This document shows, one piece after another, positions 53,421-60,536 of a stretch of 64,000 bases of DNA. A program made the position numbers and the translations under genes. The stretch's first letter is position 1. Every line of letters begins with the position of its first letter. Origin of the DNA: Streptomyces sp. S.PB5 (GTDB taxonomy: Bacteria > Actinomycetota > Actinomycetes > Streptomycetales > Streptomycetaceae); NCBI RefSeq assembly GCF_030403745.1, contig NZ_JAQMWP010000009.1, positions 186,001 to 250,000 on the forward strand, read 5' to 3'. The notes beneath the pieces were generated by a model. The model was not told the DNA's origin. It saw only the letters and a program-made list of their open reading frames with translations, and searched no databases.

Positions 53421-54419
53421 GTGGCCGAGCTGTTCTACGACGCCGACGCCGACCTGTCCATCATCCAGGGCCGCAAGGTCGCGGTCATCGGTTACGGCAG
53501 CCAGGGCCACGCCCACGCGCTGTCGCTGCGTGACTCGGGTGTCGACGTCCGCGTGGGTCTGCACGAGGGCTCGAAGTCCAAGGCCAAGGCCGAGGAGCAG
53601 GGCCTGCGCGTGGTGACGCCCGCCGAGGCCGCCGCCGAGGCCGACGTCATCATGATCCTGGTGCCGGACCCGATCCAGGCCCAGGTCTACGAGGAGTCCA
53701 TCAAGGACAACCTCAACGACGGCGACGCGCTGTTCTTCGGCCACGGCCTGAACATCCGCTTCGACTTCATCAAGCCCCCGGCCGGCGTCGACGTCTGCAT
53801 GGTCGCCCCGAAGGGCCCGGGCCACCTCGTCCGCCGTCAGTACGAGGAGGGCCGCGGCGTTCCCTGTATCGCGGCCGTCGAGCAGGACGCCACGGGCAGC
53901 GCCTTCCCGCTGGCCCTGTCGTACGCCAAGGGCATCGGCGGCACCCGCGCGGGCGTCATCAAGACGACCTTCACCGAGGAGACCGAGACCGACCTCTTCG
54001 GTGAGCAGGCCGTCCTCTGCGGTGGCACCGCCGCGCTGGTCAAGGCCGGTTTCGAGACGCTGACCGAGGCGGGCTACCAGCCGGAGATCGCGTACTTCGA
54101 GTGCCTGCACGAGCTGAAGCTCATCGTCGACCTCATGTACGAGGGCGGCCTGGAGAAGATGCGCTGGTCCGTCTCCGAGACCGCCGAGTGGGGCGACTAC
54201 GTCACCGGCCCGCGGATCATCACGGACGCCACCAAGGCCGAGATGAAGAAGGTCCTCGCCGAGATCCAGGACGGCACCTTCGCGCGTGAGTGGATGGCCG
54301 AGTACCACGGCGGTCTGAAGAAGTACAACGAGTACAAGCAGCAGGACTCCGAGCACCTCCTTGAGACCACCGGCAAGCAGCTGCGCAAGCTGATGAGCTG
54401 GGTGAACGAGGAGGCGTGA
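53421..54419 (+). CDS. ilvC: Ketol-acid reductoisomerase
   Basis: IlvC isomerises and reduces acetolactate with NADPH and Mg2+. The 332-residue protein has the nucleotide motif VIGYGSQGHAHALSLRDSGVD, the MVAPKGPGHLVRRQY region and the C-terminal knotted domain with FECLHELKLIVDLMYEGG. GTG 53421 follows AAGGAGAG. A terminator ends the gene cluster. Confidence 0.98.
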   Translation: MAELFYDADADLSIIQGRKVAVIGYGSQGHAHALSLRDSGVDVRVGLHEGSKSKAKAEEQGLRVVTPAEAAAEADVIMILVPDPIQAQVYEESIKDNLNDGDALFFGHGLNIRFDFIKPPAGVDVCMVAPKGPGHLVRRQYEEGRGVPCIAAVEQDATGSAFPLALSYAKGIGGTRAGVIKTTFTEETETDLFGEQAVLCGGTAALVKAGFETLTEAGYQPEIAYFECLHELKLIVDLMYEGGLEKMRWSVSETAEWGDYVTGPRIITDATKAEMKKVLAEIQDGTFAREWMAEYHGGLKKYNEYKQQDSEHLLETTGKQLRKLMSWVNEEA

Positions 54420-54431
54420 GCCTCGGACGAG

Positions 54432-54462
54432 GGGGCCGGAGCGGTGTGCTCCGGCCCCTTTG
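54432..54462 (+). terminator. Terminator after ilvC
   Basis: An 11-bp stem (GGGGCCGGAGC / GCTCCGGCCCC) with a GGTGT loop is followed by TTTGT, 12 bp after the ilvC stop. Confidence 0.9.
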
Positions 54463-54517
54463 TCCAACCCGTCAGATCACGGACGGGTGATCCTTTCGTA
54501 GAGGCGCAGGAGGACCC

Positions 54518-54589
54518 GTGAAGCGCCACTACACTGCCGTACTACATACGCGTCAGGCCCACAGTGTCGTGCGTCTTCCACGCGGCTAG
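54518..54589 (+). CDS. Possible upstream ORF before serA, 23 residues
   Basis: The ORF reads MKRHYTAVLHTRQAHSVVRL, then three more residues. A perfect AGGAGGA precedes its GTG. It has the rare codons GTA and CTA next to each other, and three His and four Arg codons. A GGCCGT/ACGGCC hairpin lies between its stop and serA. It could be a regulatory leader or a chance ORF. Confidence 0.4.
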   Translation: MKRHYTAVLHTRQAHSVVRLPRG

Positions 54590-54654
54590 CAACCCTCCAC
54601 CGCCTGCGGCCGTCGGGACGGCCGTCCGCATGCATTGGACTTGTGAGGACTCAC

Positions 54655-56244
54655 GTGAGCTCGAAACCTGTCGTACTCATCGCTGAAGAGCTGTCGCCCG
54701 CGACTGTGGACGCGCTTGGCCCGGACTTCGAGATCCGGCACTGCAACGGAGCGGACCGAGCCGAACTGCTCCCGGCCATCGCCGACGTCGACGCGATCCT
54801 GATCCGCTCCGCCACCAAGGTCGACGCCGAGGCGATCGCCGCCGCGAACAAGCTGAAGGTCGTCGCACGAGCGGGCGTCGGCCTGGACAACGTGGACGTC
54901 TCCGCCGCCACCAAGGCCGGCGTGATGGTCGTCAACGCCCCGACCTCCAACATCGTGACCGCCGCCGAGCTGGCATGCGGTCTGCTGCTGGCCACCGCGC
55001 GCCACATCCCGCAGGCCAACGCCGCGCTCAAGCAGGGCGAGTGGAAGCGCAGCAAGTACACGGGCGTCGAGCTCGCCGAGAAGACCCTCGGTGTCGTCGG
55101 CCTCGGCCGCATCGGCGCGCTCGTCGCACAGCGCATGTCCGCGTTCGGGATGAAGGTCGTCGCCTACGACCCCTACATCCAGCCCGCCCGCGCCGCGCAG
55201 ATGGGCGTCAAGGTGCTGTCGCTGGACGAGCTCCTCGAGGTCTCCGACTTCATCACCGTCCACCTCCCGAAGACCCCCGAGACGGTCGGCCTGATCGGCG
55301 ACGAGGCGCTGCGCAAGGTCAAGCCGAGCGTGCGGATCGTCAACGCCGCGCGCGGCGGGATCGTCGACGAGGAGGCGCTGTACTCGGCGCTCAAGGAGGG
55401 CCGGGTCGCCGGTGCCGGCCTCGACGTGTACGCGAAGGAGCCCTGCACGGACTCCCCGCTGTTCGAGTTCGACCAGGTCGTCTCCACCCCGCACCTCGGT
55501 GCCTCGACGGACGAGGCCCAGGAGAAGGCCGGCATCGCCGTCGCCCGCTCCGTCCGCCTCGCGCTCGCCGGTGAACTCGTCCCCGACGCCGTGAACGTCC
55601 AGGGTGGTGTCATCGCCGAGGACGTCAAGCCGGGCCTCCCGCTCGCCGAGCGCCTCGGCCGCATCTTCACCGCGCTCGCGGGCGAGGTCGCGGTCCGCCT
55701 CGACGTCGAGGTGTACGGCGAGATCACCCAGCACGACGTCAAGGTGCTGGAGCTCTCCGCCCTCAAGGGTGTCTTCGAGGACGTCGTCGACGAGACGGTC
55801 TCCTACGTCAACGCCCCGCTGTTCGCGCAGGAGCGCGGTGTCGAGGTCCGTCTGACGACCAGCTCGGAGTCGGCCGACCACCGCAACGTCGTCACCGTCC
55901 GCGGCACGCTCGGCAGCGGCGAGGAGGTCGCGGTCTCCGGCACGCTGGCCGGTCCGAAGCACCTGCAGAAGATCGTGGCCGTCGGCGACTACGACGTCGA
56001 CCTGGCCCTCGCCGACCACATGGTCGTCCTCAAGTACGAGGACCGTCCCGGCGTCGTCGGCACCGTCGGCCGCGTCTTCGGCGAGGCCGGCATCAACATC
56101 GCCGGCATGCAGGTGTCGCGTGCGGTCGCCGGCGGCGAGGCGCTGGCCGTGCTGACCGTGGACGACACGGTTCCGGCGAACGTGCTGACGGAGGTTGCCG
56201 AGGAGATCGGCGCCACGTCCGCCCGCGCGGTGAACCTGGTCTGA
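54655..56244 (+). CDS. serA: D-3-phosphoglycerate dehydrogenase
   Basis: SerA oxidises 3-phosphoglycerate to 3-phosphohydroxypyruvate, the first step of serine synthesis. The 529-residue protein is the long actinobacterial form with a substrate domain, NAD motif VVGLGRIGALVAQRM, catalytic Arg (NAARGGIVDEE), Glu and His (STPHLGAS), an intervening allosteric domain and a C-terminal ACT domain (HMVVLKYEDRPGVVGTVG). GTG 54655 is preceded by GAGGA; an earlier GTG at 54643 has none. It follows ilvC but has its own promoter region and ends in a palindromic repeat. Confidence 0.97.
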   Translation: MSSKPVVLIAEELSPATVDALGPDFEIRHCNGADRAELLPAIADVDAILIRSATKVDAEAIAAANKLKVVARAGVGLDNVDVSAATKAGVMVVNAPTSNIVTAAELACGLLLATARHIPQANAALKQGEWKRSKYTGVELAEKTLGVVGLGRIGALVAQRMSAFGMKVVAYDPYIQPARAAQMGVKVLSLDELLEVSDFITVHLPKTPETVGLIGDEALRKVKPSVRIVNAARGGIVDEEALYSALKEGRVAGAGLDVYAKEPCTDSPLFEFDQVVSTPHLGASTDEAQEKAGIAVARSVRLALAGELVPDAVNVQGGVIAEDVKPGLPLAERLGRIFTALAGEVAVRLDVEVYGEITQHDVKVLELSALKGVFEDVVDETVSYVNAPLFAQERGVEVRLTTSSESADHRNVVTVRGTLGSGEEVAVSGTLAGPKHLQKIVAVGDYDVDLALADHMVVLKYEDRPGVVGTVGRVFGEAGINIAGMQVSRAVAGGEALAVLTVDDTVPANVLTEVAEEIGATSARAVNLV

Positions 56245-56253
56245 CGTGCGGTC

Positions 56254-56346
56254 CCTGGGGGCTGCCGCCCCCAGACCCCCGCTTCGGCCCTGAAGGGGCC
56301 TCGTCCTCAAACGCCGGACGGGCTGGTCGGTCAGCCCGTCCGGCGT
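56254..56346. repeat. Nested palindromic intergenic repeat, copy 3 (short)
   Basis: A shortened copy of the element seen at 24832 and 30841. It has CTGGGGGCTGCCGCCCCCAG, then CCCCGCTTCGGCCCTGAAGG, then a perfect 15-bp stem (ACGCCGGACGGGCTG / CAGCCCGTCCGGCGT). The outer arms are missing. It separates the convergent serA and MFS genes. Confidence 0.85.
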
Positions 56347-56369
56347 TCTGCGTGCGGGAGTTCGTTCGG

Positions 56370-57890
56370 TCATACGGCGGCCTTCTCCCGCTCGCACGCC
56401 TCCTTCCGCACCTCGACGCCCCGCAGCGTCACCGCCGCCAGCGCCGCCGCCCCCGCGAGAATCACCGCCCCTGCGATCGCCGCCCCCTGCATCCCGCTCG
56501 TGAACGCCTCCCTGGCCACCGTCGCGAGGCCCGGCATCTGATCCGCGACGGCCAGCGCCCCGCCCAGCGTCTCGCGGGCCACGTCCGGCGCCGCACCCGG
56601 CATCTCGTGCCGGTAGACCGCCGTACCGATCGACCCGAGCACCGCCATCCCGAGCGCCCCGCCGAACTCCGCGCCCGTCTCCATCAGCGAGGACGCGGCA
56701 CCCGCCCGCTCCACCGGGGCGGTGCCCATCGCGAGGTCCATGATCTGGGACATCACGGTGACACCGCCGACCGCGAGGACACCGCACGAGACCAGCACCA
56801 GCCCCATCGAGTCCGTACCGGCGAGGGAGAGCAGCGCGAAGCCGCACGCGGAGATCGCGAAGCCCGCGGCGACGACGTGGGCGCGGTCGACGCCCTTCTG
56901 CACCAGCGCGGTCGCGACCGGCGCCGCCGCTCCGATCGGCACCGACGGCAGCAGCGCCCACAGAGCCGCCTCCAGCGCGCTCTTGTCGAGCACCGACTGC
57001 AGATACTGCGTGGTGAAGTAGGCCGACCCCATGATCCCGAACGCCGAGACGAGGTTCAGGGCGACGGACGGCGCGAAGCCGCGGCCGCGGAACAGTGCCG
57101 GGTCGATCATCGGGGAGGCCGAGGTGCGCTGGCGGTGGACGAAGAGGGCGGCGAAGAGCAGACCGACCGTGATCGAGACGACGTATCGAACGTTCCAGCC
57201 CTCCGACGGGATCTCCTTCAGGCCGTAGACCACGGGCAGCACCGCGGCCATCGACAGCGGGACGCTCAGCCGGTCGAAGCGGCCGGGGGCGCGGTCGCGG
57301 GACTCCGGCAGCAGGACCGGGCCGAGGATCAGCAGCAGGGCCATCGCGGGCAGGTTGACCAGGAAGACCGAACCCCACCAGAAGTACTCGACCAGCACCC
57401 CGCTCATCACCGAGCCGAGCGCGATCCCGGCCGTCATCACGCCGGACCACGTACCGATCGCCTTCGCTCGCTGTCCGGGGTCGGTGAACATCGTGCGGAG
57501 CAGGGCCATCGTCGACGGCATCAGGGTCGCGCCGCCGATGCCGAGGAGCGCGCGGGCGGCGATCAGGGTCTCGGCGCTGTTCGCGTAGGCCGCGATCAGC
57601 GAGGCGGTGCCGAAGGCGGTGGCGCCGATCAGCAGGAGGCGGCGGTGGCCGATGCGGTCGCCGAGCGAGCCCATCGTCATCAGCAGGCCGGCGAGCACGA
57701 ACGCGTAGATGTCGAAGATCCACAGCTGCTGGGTGCCGGACGGCTCCAGGTCCGCGCTGATGGAGGGGATCGCGAAGTAGAGGACGGAGACGTCCATCGA
57801 GACCAGCAGCAGCGGAAGCATCAGGACGCCGAGGGCGGTCCATTCCCGGCGTCCGGCGCGGGAGTTGGTGGTGCTCGTCGAGTTCGTCAT
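56370..57890 (-). CDS. MFS efflux transporter, DHA2/14-span type
   Basis: A 506-residue membrane protein with about 14 spans. Motif A is DRIGHRRLLLIG, and the fifth span carries GSVMSGVLVEYFWWGSVFLV, the motif C/G region of drug exporters. ATG 57890 begins MTNSTSTTNSRAGRREW. It is divergent from a TetR regulator gene 76 bp away, the usual arrangement for regulated multidrug export. The substrates are unknown. Confidence 0.93.
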   Translation of the reverse strand: MTNSTSTTNSRAGRREWTALGVLMLPLLLVSMDVSVLYFAIPSISADLEPSGTQQLWIFDIYAFVLAGLLMTMGSLGDRIGHRRLLLIGATAFGTASLIAAYANSAETLIAARALLGIGGATLMPSTMALLRTMFTDPGQRAKAIGTWSGVMTAGIALGSVMSGVLVEYFWWGSVFLVNLPAMALLLILGPVLLPESRDRAPGRFDRLSVPLSMAAVLPVVYGLKEIPSEGWNVRYVVSITVGLLFAALFVHRQRTSASPMIDPALFRGRGFAPSVALNLVSAFGIMGSAYFTTQYLQSVLDKSALEAALWALLPSVPIGAAAPVATALVQKGVDRAHVVAAGFAISACGFALLSLAGTDSMGLVLVSCGVLAVGGVTVMSQIMDLAMGTAPVERAGAASSLMETGAEFGGALGMAVLGSIGTAVYRHEMPGAAPDVARETLGGALAVADQMPGLATVAREAFTSGMQGAAIAGAVILAGAAALAAVTLRGVEVRKEACEREKAAV

Positions 57891-57901
57891 GACGGTGACT
57901 G

Positions 57902-57937
57902 TACGAGCGTCCTAAACGATTGTCTATGACGCTTGTA
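57902..57937. promoter_or_regulatory. Putative TetR operator between MFS and TetR genes
   Basis: TACGAGCGTC and GACGCTTGTA form an inverted repeat (9 of 10 bases) with a 16-nt spacer. A direct repeat of TTGTCTA lies alongside (57920-57926 and 57947-57953). The divergent promoters must lie in this 76-bp space. Confidence 0.55.
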
Positions 57938-57966
57938 TAAGTCGCTTGTCTAGATAGGGTGGGGGC

Positions 57967-58548
57967 ATGGGACACCGTGAGGATCTGCTCGAAGGCGCCA
58001 AGCGCTGCCTGCTGGAGAAGGGCTTCGTGCGCACGACCGCGCGCGACATCGTCAAGGAGTCGGGGACCAATCTGGCCTCGATCGGCTACCACTACGGCTC
58101 GAAGGACGCGCTGCTCGCGGAGGCGTACCTGGCGCTGGTCGGGGATCTCTCCGAAGCCTTCGACGGCGAGGCCGCCGGGATCGTGGCGGCGCCCGGCTCG
58201 ATCGAGCGGTTCCGGGAGGTGTGGTCGAACATCATCGGCACCATGCGGGGGCCCGGTTCGATGTGGCGCCTCAGCGTGGAGATCGTGGCCATGGGCGACC
58301 AACTGCCGGTGGTGCGGGACCATCTGGCGCAGCAACAGCGTGAGGCCGGACGAGCCCTTGTCGCGCTGTTCATGGGCATGCGGGAGGAGGACGTCCCGGA
58401 CGAGACCCTGGACACGGTCGGCAGGTTCTACACGGCCCTGATGACGGGTCTCATCGCGCAGTGGGTCTTCGACCCCGAGAACGCGCCGGACGCCGACGCG
58501 CTCACCGAGGGGCTGAGTCAGGTGATCGCCGGGATCACGAAGAGCTGA
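57967..58548 (+). CDS. TetR-family transcriptional regulator
   Basis: A 193-residue regulator with an N-terminal helix-turn-helix (RTTARDIVKESGTNLASIGY then HYGSKDALL) and an effector-binding helical domain. It is divergent from the MFS pump and very likely represses it and itself through the intervening palindrome. The gene ends in a 14-bp overlap with the convergent ABC ATPase gene. Confidence 0.92.
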   Translation: MGHREDLLEGAKRCLLEKGFVRTTARDIVKESGTNLASIGYHYGSKDALLAEAYLALVGDLSEAFDGEAAGIVAAPGSIERFREVWSNIIGTMRGPGSMWRLSVEIVAMGDQLPVVRDHLAQQQREAGRALVALFMGMREEDVPDETLDTVGRFYTALMTGLIAQWVFDPENAPDADALTEGLSQVIAGITKS

Positions 58549-59206
58549 TCCGCCCGTCCCGCATCTCCAGCACCCGGTCCGCGAAATGCCGTACGACGGC
58601 CCGGTCGTGGCAGATGAACAGGTACGCCAGACCCAGCTCGTCCTGGAGATCGGCGAGGAGGTTGAGGATCCCGGCCCGGACGGAGGGGTCCAGGGCCGAC
58701 ACCGGCTCGTCGAGGACCAGCAGACGCGGGTCGGAGGCCAACGCCCTTGCGATACCCACGCGCTGGCACTGGCCTCCGGAGAGCTCGTGCGGCCGGCGGT
58801 CGCCGTACGAGGGGTCCAGACCGACCCGGTCGAGGAGTTCGGCCACCTCGGCGGGGGTGGGGCGGCCGCCCTGGAGGCGGAGCGGTTCCGCCACCGCGTC
58901 GCGGATGCGGTGGCGGGGGCTGAGGGAGCCGTAAGGGTCCTGGAAGACGGGCTGCATACGCGGGCGCAGGGGGCGGAGCTCGCGCTCCGACAGGGCCGTC
59001 AACTCCCGTCCCTCGAAATGGACTTCGCCGGAGTGCGGGCGGCGCAGCTGGAGCACCGCCAGCGCGGTGGAGGACTTGCCGCAGCCGGAGGGGCCGTTGA
59101 GGGCGAGGGTCTCACCGGGGGCCAGGGAGAAGCTCACTCCGTCCACCGCGGTCACCGCCCCGTAGCGGACGACGAGTTCGCGGACGTCGAGCAGAGGGGT
59201 GCTCAC
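58535..59206 (-). CDS. ABC transporter ATP-binding protein (DppF-type, short)
   Basis: A 223-residue ATPase starts MSTPLLDVRELVVRYGAVTA, with Walker A GPSGCGKSS, a FQDPYGSLSPRHR Q-loop, signature LSGGQCQRVGIARAL, Walker B LLVLDEPVSALDPS and switch CHD. It is shorter than typical DppF and lacks the C-terminal oligo_HPY extension. GTG 59206 has a perfect GGAGGA. It is the last gene of a minus-strand four-gene importer operon, 19 bp after the first ATPase. Confidence 0.94.
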   Translation of the reverse strand: MSTPLLDVRELVVRYGAVTAVDGVSFSLAPGETLALNGPSGCGKSSTALAVLQLRRPHSGEVHFEGRELTALSERELRPLRPRMQPVFQDPYGSLSPRHRIRDAVAEPLRLQGGRPTPAEVAELLDRVGLDPSYGDRRPHELSGGQCQRVGIARALASDPRLLVLDEPVSALDPSVRAGILNLLADLQDELGLAYLFICHDRAVVRHFADRVLEMRDGRISSS

Positions 59207-59225
59207 GCTTCCTCCAGGGGGGTGC

Positions 59226-60536
59226 TCATACTTCCTCCCGGTGATGACAGGCGACCAGCCGCTCGTCGTCCGTCCGCGTCGGCTCCGGCTCGTCGCGATG
59301 GCAGAGGTCCGTCGCGCGAGCGCAGCGCGGGGCGAAGGCACAGCCCGGCGGAAGGGCTCCGGGGGACGGGGGAGTGCCGGGGAGGGTGGGGAGCCGTCGG
59401 CCTCGGGCGGGGCGGGGGGTGCCCGCTTGCTCGGGGTTCGGGGTGTGTTGGCGGTCTGGGACGTGCTGGGGGTTCGGGGTGTGTTGACGGTCTTCGGCGT
59501 GCCGGGGGTTCGAGGCGAGCTGGCGCTCTCCGGTGTGTTGGGTGCCGGAAGCGCGCTGGTGCTCTCCGGCATGCCGGGAGTCCAGGGCGTGCCGGGTGCC
59601 CGGGGTGCGCTGGTGGTCTTCGGGGTGCTCGGGGTCCGGGACCTGCTGGGGCCCCCGGCCGGGTTGTTGGTCCCGGCCGTGCTGAAGGTCCAGGGCACGC
59701 CGGGAGTCCAGGGCGTTCTGGAGGTCCAGGGCACGCTGGGGATCCCCGTCACGCCGGGGATCCCGGGCACCCGTCGCATCCACTGCCGGCTGCGGGAGCG
59801 AGGCCAGTAGGCCCGCCGTGTACGGGGCCAGAGGCTTGGTCAACACGCTTTCCGTCGGGCCCAGTTCGGTCAGGCGGCCGGCGTACATGACCAGCGCCCG
59901 GTCCGCGTGCCGTCGTACCGCGTCGAGGTCGTGCGTGACCAGCACCAGGGCCGCCCCGACGGCCTCCCGCCGGTCGGTGAGGACCTTCAGCACCTGGTCC
60001 CGGCGCTCCTCGTCGAGTGCGGTCGTCGGCTCGTCGGCGATCAGGATGTCCGGTTCGTTGATGGTCGCCATCGCGATGACCGCCCGTTGCCGCATGCCGC
60101 CGGAGAACTCGTGCGGGTAGGCGCGGGCTCGGCGGGCGGCGTCCGGGATGCCGACGCGGTCGAGCGCGGCGACGGCCCGCGACCGGGCCTCCGTGCGGGA
60201 GACGCGGGCCACCGACCTTACGGCGGCGGCGAGTTGGTCGCCCACGGGGTGCACCGGGGACAGCGCGGACAGGGCGTCCTGGGGGACGAGGGCGATACGG
60301 CGGCCCCGCTGGGCGGAGAGGTCCGGGCGGATCGTGCCGCTCACCGTGGCCTCGGCGGGCAGCATCCCGAGCAGTGCCCGGGCCGTGAGGGACTTGCCCG
60401 CGCCGGACTCGCCGACGAGGGCGAGCACTTCGCCGGCGTGCACGTCGAAGGACAGACCGCGCACGGCTTCCACTCCGCCGAAGCCGATCCGCAGATCCCG
60501 CACGGACAGCAGCACGTCGGACACCTCAGACCTCAA
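59226..60536 (-). CDS. ABC transporter ATP-binding protein (DppD-type) with repeat insertion
   Basis: A 436-residue ATPase. The N-terminal 250 residues are standard: Walker A GESGAGKSL, signature SGGMRQRAVIAMAT, Walker B ILIADEPTTALDE, switch HDL. The C-terminal oligo_HPY cysteine motif (GCAFAPRCARATDLC) is intact, but before it about 110 residues of degenerate six-residue repeats rich in His, Arg, Gln and Pro are inserted. The start is TTG 60536: AAGGAGG stands 6 nt upstream, and the codon overlaps the permease stop (TTGA). GTG 60524 is the alternative. Confidence 0.9.
   Translation of the reverse strand: MRSEVSDVLLSVRDLRIGFGGVEAVRGLSFDVHAGEVLALVGESGAGKSLTARALLGMLPAEATVSGTIRPDLSAQRGRRIALVPQDALSALSPVHPVGDQLAAAVRSVARVSRTEARSRAVAALDRVGIPDAARRARAYPHEFSGGMRQRAVIAMATINEPDILIADEPTTALDEERRDQVLKVLTDRREAVGAALVLVTHDLDAVRRHADRALVMYAGRLTELGPTESVLTKPLAPYTAGLLASLPQPAVDATGARDPRRDGDPQRALDLQNALDSRRALDLQHGRDQQPGRGPQQVPDPEHPEDHQRTPGTRHALDSRHAGEHQRASGTQHTGERQLASNPRHAEDRQHTPNPQHVPDRQHTPNPEQAGTPRPARGRRLPTLPGTPPSPGALPPGCAFAPRCARATDLCHRDEPEPTRTDDERLVACHHREEV
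59413..59738 (-). repeat. 18-bp degenerate tandem repeat inside the DppD-type gene
   Basis: About 18 units of 18 bp encode hexapeptides such as RALDLQ, HALDSR, HAGEHQ, HTGERQ, HAEDRQ and HVPDRQ. All three frames on both strands stay open across it. Confidence 0.85.

Noticed and set aside
54586..58335. Very long open frame on the minus strand opposite serA and running through the MFS gene
   Set aside because: It is a high-GC shadow: the sequence is Gly/Arg/Ala/Asp-rich, has no motif and lies opposite well-recognised genes.
59199..59810. Collagen-like plus-strand ORF (LGVRGV-type repeats)
   Set aside because: It is the complement of the 18-bp repeat in the DppD-type gene. The minus frame joins an ATPase core to an intact cysteine motif, so that is the coding frame.
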